Of a stretch of 10,647 nt of DNA, positions 1 through 7,008 are shown piece after piece. Under the pieces are notes generated by a model. The model did not search any database. It worked only from the letters and a program-made list of their open reading frames with translations, and was not told the DNA's origin. The position numbers and the translations under genes were made by a program. Position 1 is the stretch's first letter. Each line of letters begins with the position of its first letter. Origin of the DNA: Vulcanimicrobiota bacterium (GTDB taxonomy: Bacteria > Vulcanimicrobiota > Vulcanimicrobiia > Vulcanimicrobiales > Vulcanimicrobiaceae); NCBI GenBank assembly GCA_027306845.1, contig DAHUYY010000050.1:1-10647 (forward strand). Reading direction: 5' to 3'.

Positions 1-757
1 GAACGACGCGCGCTTTGCTGTCGGCGATCTCGCTTTGGGTTACGGCGGTTGGCAACAGTTCAGCGCCGAGCCGGCCGACGCGCTGCAGAGACTCGACTCC
101 GCGATGGCGCACCCAAGCTATGCATTAGGTATCCTCGGGATGCCCGGGCAGACCGCCTTCTGTGCGCTCAACGATATCGGAGCACCGAAGGCCGGCGAGA
201 CGCTCGTCGTCTCGGCCGCTGCAGGTGCGGTCGGTCAAGTTGCGGGCCAACTCGGGAAGATCGCCGGCTGTCGCGTGATCGGCGTTGCCGGAGGAGCGGA
301 GAAATGCCGTTACGTCGTCGAGGAGTTGGGCTTCGACGCCTGTATCGACCGAAAAACGGAATCGCTCGACGAAGCGCTCGCGCGGTACGCTCCCGACGGA
401 ATCGATATCTACTTCGATAATACCGCGGGCGCGATTCTCGAAGCAGTCATGAAGCGATTGCGACTCGGTGCGCGCATTCCGCTGGTCGGGCTTATCGAAC
501 AATACAATGCGGTGCAGGCGCCGAAAGGCCCGAACCTTGCGCCGCTCTTGGTTTCGCGCGCGAAGATTGAAGGGTTTCTCGTCACCGATCACGCCGCGCA
601 CACGCGTACCTTCCTCGCGACGGTCGGCGGATTGCTGCAGAGCGGCAAGCTCCGCTATCGCGAAGACGTTGTCGAGGGGCTCGAAGCGGCGCCGGCGGCG
701 TTCATCGGCTTGCTACGCGGTGCGAACCTCGGAAAGCTTCTGGTCCGCACGGCCTGA
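1..757 (+). CDS. NADP-dependent oxidoreductase, zinc-independent MDR family (5' end missing)
   Basis: This is the C-terminal three quarters of a medium-chain reductase of the CurA / leukotriene B4 12-hydroxydehydrogenase (prostaglandin reductase) type. That family uses NADPH to reduce the double bond of alpha,beta-unsaturated carbonyls in the cytoplasm. The frame is open from base 2 (visible start NDARFAVGD) to TGA at 755-757, about 251 residues. The family is usually about 330-340 residues, so roughly 80 are lost off the left edge, and the TTG at 35-37 is internal. The Rossmann dinucleotide site AAAGAVGQVAGQ is followed by GGAEKCRYVVEELGFDACID, the usual NADP-binding stretch of this subfamily, and then by FDNTAGAILEAVMKRL and ARIPLVGLIEQYN, also signature segments. 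No structural-zinc cysteine cluster is seen. The stop overlaps the next gene's ATG by one base (TGATG), suggesting translational coupling to the histidine kinase. The substrate cannot be read from the sequence. Confidence 0.87.
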   Translation, partial: NDARFAVGDLALGYGGWQQFSAEPADALQRLDSAMAHPSYALGILGMPGQTAFCALNDIGAPKAGETLVVSAAAGAVGQVAGQLGKIAGCRVIGVAGGAEKCRYVVEELGFDACIDRKTESLDEALARYAPDGIDIYFDNTAGAILEAVMKRLRLGARIPLVGLIEQYNAVQAPKGPNLAPLLVSRAKIEGFLVTDHAAHTRTFLATVGGLLQSGKLRYREDVVEGLEAAPAAFIGLLRGANLGKLLVRTA

Positions 758-2028
758 TGGGTGAGAGCGAAGCGCTCTTCGACGCATTGCTCGACGTAAC
801 GCAGAGTATTCTCGGTGCGGAGCGTAGCCAAGATGCGCTCGAAGCGATCGCCCATGCAGTCTCTCGCGTCTTTCAGTTTCAATACGTCAGCATCGTAGCC
901 GCCGACTCTCCCGAAAGCGAGATGAAGCGCCTCGTCATGCTCGGCTGGAGCGAAGAGAGAAAGCGGGAGCGGCTCGGTGAGGTCGTCTCCCGCTCGGCGA
1001 CGCGCGAATTTCTCTCATCGGAGTTTGAAGTCTATCCGCACTGCTATTATTTCCCGGCGGAGCGCTTCGTCGAATGGCGGCACGCGCTCTATTCCGGCGG
1101 AAGCGAGGCCGGCGCGAGGCGTAGCGCACCGAACGCATGGCACGAGCACGATTCGATCGCGCTGGTTCTCGCCGACGCCTCCGACACCATGCTCGGCTAC
1201 ATCTCCATCGACGGGCCCGAGGATGGAGCGGTGCCTGATAAGGCGACGCTTATGCGCATGCGCGTCTTTGCCGATCTCGTCGGGCTCGCGCTTGCCAACG
1301 TGCGCGCGCGCGTTGCCGAAGCCGCGCGTCGCGAGTTGCTGGAGAACCGAGCGCGCTCGCAGAGTGAGTTTTTGGGGATCGTAGCGCACGAACTGCGTTC
1401 GCCGCTCGCCGCGATTCGCGGTGCCGCCGTTCTGCTAGAGACGAGCTTCGATCGGCTCTCGGAGACGCGGCGACGAGAGTTGCTGCAAACTATCGCCGCG
1501 TCGACGATGCGTATGTCGACGCTCTTTGACGATTTTCTTCTGCTCTCGCGCGTCGACGCCGGTTCGCTGAATCTGCAGGAAGAGATCGTCGATGCAGAGC
1601 TCATCGTGCAGGAGGCGCTCGGTCGAATGCGCAGCGAGCATTCGTCGCGGCAATTTTCGGTACGAATTCCCGACGAGCTTCCCTACGTTCGCGGCGACGA
1701 AACGCGCATCGTGCAAGTGCTCTGCAATCTACTCTCGAACGCCGTTCGCTATTCGCCGCCGGAGAGCAAAATCGAGATAACGTTGCAAGAAGTGCGCTCG
1801 TACGTTCGTTTTTCGGTCCGAAATAGCGGCCCCGGCATCCCCGATGAGGAGCGCGAGCGGCTCTTTACCCGTTTCGGACAGATCGGACAGCATCCCGACG
1901 GAACGGGGCTCGGACTCTACTTAAGTCGCCAGTTGGTGGAGCTCATGGGCGGCCAAATCGACTTTGAAAGCACTCCCAACGACGCGACGACCTTCTGGTT
2001 CTCGCTCCCGATCGCCGTAAATACATAA
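757..2028 (+). CDS. Soluble GAF-domain sensor histidine kinase
   Basis: This is a 423-residue two-component sensor kinase that should autophosphorylate on histidine and pass the phosphate to a response regulator. No hydrophobic segment is long enough to span a membrane, so it is probably cytoplasmic. Residues ~1-185 look like a GAF sensor domain; the stretch DTMLGYISIDGPEDG and the following helix ending in FADLVGLALANVR are typical of the end of that fold. A helical linker leads to the HisKA domain, with the H-box VAHELRSPLAAIRG carrying phospho-acceptor His211. The HATPase domain has its N-box at Asn328 (NLLSNAVRYSPP), a G1 box reading NSGPGI at 356-361 and a G2 box GTGLGLYLS near 382-389. 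G1 normally begins with Asp, and here it is Asn356. The gene starts inside the stop of the oxidoreductase gene and no strong Shine-Dalgarno is visible, so reinitiation is likely. No response regulator is in the window, so it is an orphan here. The ligand is unknown. Confidence 0.93.
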   Translation: MGESEALFDALLDVTQSILGAERSQDALEAIAHAVSRVFQFQYVSIVAADSPESEMKRLVMLGWSEERKRERLGEVVSRSATREFLSSEFEVYPHCYYFPAERFVEWRHALYSGGSEAGARRSAPNAWHEHDSIALVLADASDTMLGYISIDGPEDGAVPDKATLMRMRVFADLVGLALANVRARVAEAARRELLENRARSQSEFLGIVAHELRSPLAAIRGAAVLLETSFDRLSETRRRELLQTIAASTMRMSTLFDDFLLLSRVDAGSLNLQEEIVDAELIVQEALGRMRSEHSSRQFSVRIPDELPYVRGDETRIVQVLCNLLSNAVRYSPPESKIEITLQEVRSYVRFSVRNSGPGIPDEERERLFTRFGQIGQHPDGTGLGLYLSRQLVELMGGQIDFESTPNDATTFWFSLPIAVNT

Positions 2029-2039
2029 ATAGGCCGCCA

Positions 2040-2083
2040 ATACGGTAGGTTCGGGGTATTTGTCGTGCCGAACACTACCGCAT
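2040..2083 (+). promoter_or_regulatory. Leader hairpin upstream of typA
   Basis: The 56-base gap between the kinase and typA is mostly an inverted repeat. The left arm CGGTAGGTTCGG (2043-2054) pairs with the right arm CCGAACACTACCG (2068-2080). This gives 12 Watson-Crick pairs interrupted only by a bulged A at 2074, around a 13-base loop (2055-2067). Two more A-T pairs (2040/2083 and 2041/2082) can form below one A-C mismatch. The helix ends directly before the GTG start at 2085, so the bases where a ribosome would bind are in the 3' arm. No T-run follows on either strand, which argues against an intrinsic terminator. A cis-acting RNA element or a protein-binding palindrome fits better. The structure is visible in the sequence, but its function is inferred. 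Confidence 0.6.
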
Positions 2084-2084
2084 C

Positions 2085-3911
2085 GTGAAAACTCGTGCCG
2101 ATATCCGTAACGTCGCCATCATCGCCCACGTCGACCATGGGAAGACGACTCTTGTCGATGCCATGCTTCGCCAGAGCGGTATTTTCCGTGAGGGGCAGCA
2201 GGTCGAGACGCGCGTCATGGATTCCAACCCGCTCGAACGCGAGCGCGGCATCACCATTTTGGCGAAAAACACCGCCGTTCGTCACGGGGATTACAAGTTT
2301 AATATCGTCGATACGCCGGGGCACGCCGATTTCGGCGGCGAGGTGGAGCGCGTATTGCAGATGGTTCAGGGCGTGCTCCTGTTGGTCGATGCCGCCGAAG
2401 GCGTCATGCCGCAGACGCGTTTCGTCCTGCGAAAGGCGCTCGAACTCGATCTGCGCGTCATCGTTGCCGTTAATAAGATCGACCGAAAGGATGCGCGCGC
2501 GCCTGAGGTCGTGAATGAGGTCTTCGATCTCTTCATCGATTTAGGGGCGAACGACGAGCAGGCCGATTTTCCCGTCGTCTTTACGAATGGGAAATTGGGT
2601 ATCGCAAAACTTTCGTTAGAAGCCGAATCCGATAGTCTCGAACCGCTCTTCGATATGCTCGCGCGCCACATTCCCGAGGCACCGGCCGAAGAGGGCCCAC
2701 TGCAACTCTTAATTTCCGCGATCGACCATAACAAATATGTCGGACGCATCGGCATCGGGCGCATTTTCCGCGGAACCTCGCGCGTGAACGCCCCCATCGT
2801 GCGCATCTCGCACGACGGTGCGGTGACCGGCGGCCTCCGCTTGACGAAAATGTTGACCTTCGCCGGGCTCGAGCGCGTCGAAGTAGAGGAGGCCTCCGCC
2901 GGCGATATCGTCTGCGTCTCCGGTATCGAAAACCTGAACATCGGCGACACGATCGCCGACGCCTCGGCGCCCGAGGCGATTCCCGCAGTTGCCGTCGATG
3001 AACCAACCGTCTCAATGTTTTTCTCGGTGAATAACTCACCGTTTGCAGGCAAGGAAGGGAAGTTCGTTACCTCGCGGCAGATTCGGGAGCGGCTCATGCG
3101 CGAGTTGGAATCGAACGTCGCATTACGCGTCGCCGATACCGAATCGGCCGATACCTTCGAAGTGCGCGGACGTGGTGAGTTGCATCTCTCGATTCTCATC
3201 GAAACCATGCGCCGCGAGGGCTATGAAATGGCGGTCTCAAAGCCGCAGGTCATTCTCACCGAACGCGATGGAAAGAAATTCGAGCCGGTCGAGTATGTCG
3301 TCGTCGACGTTCCCGAAGAGTACGCCGGAGCGGTGATCGAGGCACTCGGTAAGCGCAAGGCGGTCATGTCGAATATGATCAACATCGGCGATTCCCGTCG
3401 TCTCGAATACACGATGCCGACGCGCGCGATCTTCGGCCTTCGCGGCGAGTTGCTGACGTTGACGCGCGGCACGGCGGTTATGTCGCACACCTACTACGAT
3501 CACGAACCATGGCAGGGGGACTTGCCGGGACGGAGCGTCGGTGCGTTGGTCGCCAGCGACACCGGGCGAGCGACGGCCTACGCGCTTGCGGGCGTCGAGC
3601 AACGGGGGCGCTTCTTCGTCGGGCCCGGAACCGATATCTACGAAGGCATGGTCGTCGGCCGAGCCAACGATGATAAGGATGTCGCGCTCAACGTCGTGCG
3701 CGAGAAGAAGCTGACGAACATGCGCGCATCCGGCTCGGACGACAACGTTAAACTCGCGCCGCCCGACGAGCTCTCGCTCGAGCGCGCGATCGAGTTTATC
3801 GACGACGACGAACTCGTCGAGGTGACGCCGAAATCGATTCGCTTGCGGAAGCGCCTGCTCGACGAAGGGGAGCGCTTGAAAGCGCGGCGCCGGGAGCGCA
3901 CGACCGCTTGA
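2085..3911 (+). CDS. typA: TypA/BipA ribosome-associated translational GTPase
   Basis: This is a 608-residue translational GTPase of the EF-G/LepA superfamily; E. coli BipA has 607. TypA binds the 70S ribosome near the EF-G site and is needed for large-subunit assembly and growth under cold and other stress. The G-domain motifs are G1 AHVDHGKTT with Lys20, G2 RGITI at 54-58, G3 DTPGH at 76-80 with catalytic His80, and G4 NKID at 130-133. The G5 position reads VVFTNGKLG, where the usual form has Ser-Ala. Beta-barrel domain II, the EF-G-like domains III/V (REGYEMAVSKPQVILTE is typical) and the BipA-specific C-terminal domain follow, including VREKKLTNMRASGSDD. The GTG start at 2085 puts G1 at the normal distance and no better in-frame start lies upstream. 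No Shine-Dalgarno is visible because the leader hairpin occupies that space. The TGA stop overlaps the mscL TTG start by four bases. Confidence 0.97.
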   Translation: MKTRADIRNVAIIAHVDHGKTTLVDAMLRQSGIFREGQQVETRVMDSNPLERERGITILAKNTAVRHGDYKFNIVDTPGHADFGGEVERVLQMVQGVLLLVDAAEGVMPQTRFVLRKALELDLRVIVAVNKIDRKDARAPEVVNEVFDLFIDLGANDEQADFPVVFTNGKLGIAKLSLEAESDSLEPLFDMLARHIPEAPAEEGPLQLLISAIDHNKYVGRIGIGRIFRGTSRVNAPIVRISHDGAVTGGLRLTKMLTFAGLERVEVEEASAGDIVCVSGIENLNIGDTIADASAPEAIPAVAVDEPTVSMFFSVNNSPFAGKEGKFVTSRQIRERLMRELESNVALRVADTESADTFEVRGRGELHLSILIETMRREGYEMAVSKPQVILTERDGKKFEPVEYVVVDVPEEYAGAVIEALGKRKAVMSNMINIGDSRRLEYTMPTRAIFGLRGELLTLTRGTAVMSHTYYDHEPWQGDLPGRSVGALVASDTGRATAYALAGVEQRGRFFVGPGTDIYEGMVVGRANDDKDVALNVVREKKLTNMRASGSDDNVKLAPPDELSLERAIEFIDDDELVEVTPKSIRLRKRLLDEGERLKARRRERTTA

Positions 3912-4324
3912 GGCAACTCGCGCGAGGCTTCGCTCAGTTTCTCGTGCGCGGGAAAGTGGTCGATCTTGCAGTCGCCTTCGTTATCGGCGGCGCGGCCGGG
4001 AGCTTCATCAACTCGTTCGTGACCAACCTCTTCTCGCCGCTCCTCGCCGCGGTCATCGGCCAGCACGAGTTTTCAAAGGCGCGGATCGTGCTGAACCATT
4101 CGACGGTTTCGTACGGGAAATTCATCGATTCATCGATCTCGTTCTTATTGGTCGCCGGTGCGGTCTACTTCTTCGTGATCGTTCCGTCGAATCGGCTCGC
4201 CGTCAACGGCGTGCTTTCGGGGCTCTCGAACCCGACGCTGAAGAAGTGCCCGGAGTGCTCCGCCGAGATTCCCAAAAGCGCCCGCCGCTGCATGTTTTGC
4301 ACGCAACTCGTCGAGGAGAGCTAG
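3908..4324 (+). CDS. mscL: Large-conductance mechanosensitive channel MscL with C-terminal zinc ribbon
   Basis: This is a 138-residue inner-membrane channel that opens under high membrane tension to release solutes during hypo-osmotic shock. The N-terminal amphipathic helix and TM1 match the family (FLVRGKVVDLAVAFVIGGAAG, residues ~11-31, extending to ~50). A periplasmic loop runs from ~52 to 72, and TM2 is at ~76-93 (SISFLLVAGAVYFFVIV). The cytoplasmic tail ends in four cysteines, C114-x2-C117 and C128-x2-C131, a zinc-ribbon pattern in place of the charged helix bundle of E. coli MscL; some other bacterial MscL proteins also carry this kind of tail. The TTG start overlaps the typA TGA (TTGA, 3908-3911). 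It is preferred because the next in-frame candidate, the GTG of Val13, would remove the conserved N-terminal helix. A GGGAG at 3892-3896 could serve as ribosome binding site. The stop TAG at 4322-4324 interlocks with the clpB stop on the opposite strand. Confidence 0.95.
   Translation: MRQLARGFAQFLVRGKVVDLAVAFVIGGAAGSFINSFVTNLFSPLLAAVIGQHEFSKARIVLNHSTVSYGKFIDSSISFLLVAGAVYFFVIVPSNRLAVNGVLSGLSNPTLKKCPECSAEIPKSARRCMFCTQLVEES
4321..4324. other. Interlocked convergent stop codons (CTAG)
   Basis: The palindrome CTAG supplies both stop codons: TAG at 4322-4324 ends mscL on the plus strand, and the complement of CTA at 4321-4323 ends clpB on the minus strand. The two genes therefore overlap tail to tail by four bases. 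There is no intergenic DNA and no hairpin followed by a T-run on either side, so transcripts of each block probably run into the other gene as antisense RNA. Confidence 0.95.
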
Positions 4325-6945
4325 ACCGCCGCAGCGGCTCGCTCGACCTCGAAGGTGAGTTGTTCGGTCGGCGCGTCGTACGCCACGCGAACGGTGTCGC
4401 CGTCGTGAATATCTCCGGCGAGAATCTTCCGGCTGAGCGGCGTCTCGAGTTCGCGCTGAATCGTTCGCTTGAGCGGGCGCGCGCCGTATGCCGGTTCGTA
4501 CCCGACGCTGACGATGTGCTCGGTAGCCGCTTCGTCGAGCACGATCTCGATATGCCGTTGCGCCAGCCGTTCGCGTAGCCGCGCGAGTTGTATCTCGACG
4601 ATCTCGGCGAGTTGCGAGCGATCGAGGGCGTGAAAAACGACGACCTCGTCGACGCGATTGAGAAATTCGGGGCGGAAATGCGAACGCAATTCATCGAGAA
4701 CCGTGGCGCGCATGGCCGTATAATCGGCATCGCCCCCGCTACCCTGATAATCGAGAATGCGGTGGCTGCCGATATTCGAGGTCATGACGAGAATCGTGTT
4801 CTTAAAATCGATGGTGCGCCCTTGGCCATCGGTGAGGCGCCCGTCGTCGAGGATCTGAAGGAAGACGTTAAAGACATCGGGGTGCGCCTTCTCGATCTCG
4901 TCGAAAAGAACGACGCAGTAGGGGCGGCGACGCACCGCCTCGGTTAGTTGTCCGCCCTCATCGTAGCCGATATATCCCGGAGGCGCCCCGATGAGGCGCG
5001 CGACGGTGTGCTTTTCCTGATACTCCGACATGTCGACGCGCACCAACGCGCGTTCGTCGTCGAAGAGATATTCGGCGAGCGCGCGCGCGAGTTCGGTCTT
5101 TCCGACCCCGGTTGGGCCGAGAAAGATAAACGAACCGATCGGGCGATTGGGGTCGCCGAGCCCGCTGCGCGAACGAAGCACCGCTTCGGCGACGCTATCG
5201 ACCGCCTCATCTTGTCCGACGACCCGACGATGGAGCTCTTCGTCGAGGTGGAGCAATTTTTGCTTCTCGCCTTCGAGTAATTTGCTGACGGGAATCTTCG
5301 TCCAGCGTGCGATGACCTCGGCGATATCCTCTTCGTCGACCTCTTCCTTTGCCAAGCGCCCGCCCTCGGCGGCATCGAGCCGCGCCTCTTCCTCGGCGAG
5401 CTTGCGTTCCAGCGTTGCGAGTTCTCCGTAGCGCAGTTCGGCGACGCGATTGAGATCGTACTGCCGTTCGGCACGTTCGATCTCCACTTTTGCCGCATCG
5501 ATCCGTTCGCGCAACTCGCGCAGCGCGTTCGCGCCGCTCTTTTCGATATCCCATTGCGAGCGCAGGCGCGTGCGCTCCGCTTGCAGCGTTGATAGTTCGC
5601 GTTCCAATGCATCGAGCCGCTCTTTGCTGCCCGTATCGCTTTCGCGTTTGAGCGCCTCTCGCTCGATTTCGAGCTGCATGGTGCGACGCGAGACTTCGTC
5701 GAGCTCTTGCGGCATCGAGTCGATCTCGGTGCGAAGTTTGGCGGCGGCTTCGTCGACGAGGTCGATCGCTTTATCGGGCAAGAAACGATCGCTGATATAT
5801 CGGTCGCTCAGCATTGCGGCGGCGACGAGCGCGCTGTCTTTGATGCGAACGCCGTGATGCGCTTCGTATTTTTCCTTGAGGCCGCGGAGAATGGAGATCG
5901 TATCTTCGACGCTGGGTTGGTCGACGATGACCGGTTGGAAACGGCGCTCGAAGGCGGCGTCCTTTTCGATATATTGTCGGTACTCATCGAGCGTCGTCGC
6001 GCCGATCAGGTGCAGTTCGCCGCGGGCCAACATCGGCTTGAGCAGGTTCCCGGCATCCATCGAGCCCTCGGTCTTCCCGGCGCCGACGACGGTGTGCAGT
6101 TCGTCGATGAAGAGCACGATGCGCCCTTCGGATTTGACGACGTCCTTGAGAACGGCTTTGAGACGCTCTTCGAATTCGCCGCGATATTTCGCGCCGGCGA
6201 TGAGCGCGCCCATGTCGAGCGAGACGAGGCGGCGCTCCTTTAAGCTTTCGGGAACGTCTCCGCGCACGATGCGTTGTGCGAGCCCTTCGACGATCGCGGT
6301 CTTTCCGACGCCGGGCTCGCCGACGAGAACGGGATTGTTTTTCGTCCGTCGCGAGAGCACTTGCACGACCCGGCGGATCTCTTCATCGCGGCCGATCACC
6401 GGATCGAGCTTGCCGCGTTCGGCGTCGAGCGTGAGGTCGCGTCCGTAGCGTTCGAGTGATTTATAGGTGCCTTCGGGGTCTTTGCTGGTGACGCGTTGAT
6501 TGCCGCGCACTTCGCGCAGAGCGCGCAGCAGCGTATCCTCGCTCACGCGTGCGTCGCGAAGGATCGTTCCGACCGCGCCGCCCCCCTGGGCCATCGCGAG
6601 CAACACGTGTTCGACCGAGACGTAATCGTCGCCGAGTTTTTTCGCTTGCGCATCGGCCGCGTCCATAACGCGCGAAAGCTCGGGCGAGAGCGAGACCTGG
6701 GCGTTCTCCGCGTTCGGCCCGCTCAAGCGTGGGAGCCGGCCGATCGCCGCCTCACTCGCTCGCGCGATCGCTGCCGGATCGCCCCCCGCTTTTTTAAGAA
6801 TGTCGGCGGCAATGCCGCGCTCTTGCTCGATCAGCGCGGCGAGAAGATGTTCGGGCGTCGTCTGGGTGTTGCGCTCGGCGAGCGCGCGGCTATACGCCGC
6901 ATTCAAAGCATCCGAGACGCGCTCGGTCAAGCGGTCAACGTTCAT
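4321..6945 (-). CDS. clpB: ClpB protein disaggregase (Hsp100 AAA+ ATPase)
   Basis: This is an 874-residue hexameric AAA+ unfoldase that, with DnaK/DnaJ/GrpE, threads aggregated proteins through its pore in the cytoplasm. The order is N-terminal Clp repeat domain (~1-145), NBD1 with Walker A GEPGVGKT (Lys215), Walker B FIDELH (Glu282), pore loop AKYRGEFEER and arginine-finger segment FERRFQPV. Next is a long coiled-coil middle domain (~410-530) rich in Glu, Arg and Leu, which separates ClpB from ClpA and ClpC. NBD2 has Walker A GPTGVGKTE (Lys616), Walker B LFDEIEKAH (Glu683), pore loop GYIGYDEGG, sensor 1 TSNIG and sensor 2 GARPLKR. All catalytic residues are present, and E. coli ClpB is slightly shorter at 857. 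The ATG at 6945-6943 is preceded by AGGAG (6953-6949) at a short 3-base spacing. No CIRCE or HAIR operator is seen in the 61-base upstream gap. The gene lies downstream of and in the same direction as selA-selB-SIMPL. Confidence 0.98.
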   Translation of the reverse strand: MNVDRLTERVSDALNAAYSRALAERNTQTTPEHLLAALIEQERGIAADILKKAGGDPAAIARASEAAIGRLPRLSGPNAENAQVSLSPELSRVMDAADAQAKKLGDDYVSVEHVLLAMAQGGGAVGTILRDARVSEDTLLRALREVRGNQRVTSKDPEGTYKSLERYGRDLTLDAERGKLDPVIGRDEEIRRVVQVLSRRTKNNPVLVGEPGVGKTAIVEGLAQRIVRGDVPESLKERRLVSLDMGALIAGAKYRGEFEERLKAVLKDVVKSEGRIVLFIDELHTVVGAGKTEGSMDAGNLLKPMLARGELHLIGATTLDEYRQYIEKDAAFERRFQPVIVDQPSVEDTISILRGLKEKYEAHHGVRIKDSALVAAAMLSDRYISDRFLPDKAIDLVDEAAAKLRTEIDSMPQELDEVSRRTMQLEIEREALKRESDTGSKERLDALERELSTLQAERTRLRSQWDIEKSGANALRELRERIDAAKVEIERAERQYDLNRVAELRYGELATLERKLAEEEARLDAAEGGRLAKEEVDEEDIAEVIARWTKIPVSKLLEGEKQKLLHLDEELHRRVVGQDEAVDSVAEAVLRSRSGLGDPNRPIGSFIFLGPTGVGKTELARALAEYLFDDERALVRVDMSEYQEKHTVARLIGAPPGYIGYDEGGQLTEAVRRRPYCVVLFDEIEKAHPDVFNVFLQILDDGRLTDGQGRTIDFKNTILVMTSNIGSHRILDYQGSGGDADYTAMRATVLDELRSHFRPEFLNRVDEVVVFHALDRSQLAEIVEIQLARLRERLAQRHIEIVLDEAATEHIVSVGYEPAYGARPLKRTIQRELETPLSRKILAGDIHDGDTVRVAYDAPTEQLTFEVERAAAAV

Positions 6946-6960
6946 ACACTCCTATAATAC
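6946..6960 (-). promoter_or_regulatory. clpB start signals: AGGAG ribosome site overlapping a TATTAT -10-like box
   Basis: Read on the minus strand, the bases before the clpB ATG are TATTAT (6959-6954), then AGGAG (6953-6949), then TGT and the ATG. AGGAG is a fair Shine-Dalgarno but sits only 3 bases from the start. TATTAT resembles a sigma-70 -10 box and ends 8 bases before the start codon, the spacing expected if transcription began at the ATG. Both cannot be used by the same transcript. A -35 candidate 17 bases upstream (GTAACC) is poor. The Shine-Dalgarno reading is the safer one. Confidence 0.45.
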
Positions 6961-6982
6961 CGCCGCCGGTGCGAACGGTTAC

Positions 6983-7008
6983 AGGAAGAACCTTCCCGAA
7001 TTCTTCCT
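6983..7008 (-). repeat. Inverted repeat at the end of the SIMPL gene, upstream of clpB
   Basis: AGGAAGAA (6983-6990) and TTCTTCCT (7001-7008) are perfect 8-base inverted arms with a 10-base spacer. A second, smaller palindrome GGAAG-AAC-CTTCC (6984-6996) shares one arm, so the two foldings exclude each other. The outer arm includes two bases of the SIMPL stop codon (7009-7007). No T-run follows on the minus strand, so it is not a standard intrinsic terminator. It may be a weak transcript-end structure or an operator for clpB, but the low-complexity purine content means chance is possible. Confidence 0.35.

Noticed and set aside
1299..1313. Alternating GC run that could form Z-DNA
   Set aside because: It is short, lies inside conserved kinase coding sequence, and is expected in GC-rich DNA.
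2043..2080. Intrinsic terminator of the kinase gene
   Set aside because: The stem is strong, but no T-run follows it on either strand.
2366..3208. 280-codon minus-strand frame across typA
   Set aside because: It is Ser/Arg-rich with no domain pattern, and typA on the other strand explains the sequence.
3909..3911. TGA of typA as a possible selenocysteine codon
   Set aside because: TypA is already full-length at this point, and the frame beyond the TGA overlaps mscL and encodes nothing recognisable.
5707..6448. Two plus-strand frames of 178 and 190 codons inside clpB
   Set aside because: They are overlapping antisense frames with no motifs, mirroring conserved ClpB codons.
6946..7006. CIRCE (HrcA) or HAIR (HspR) heat-shock operator before clpB
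   Set aside because: Neither TTAGCACTC/GAGTGCTAA nor CTTGAGT/ACTCAAG arms are present in this gap.
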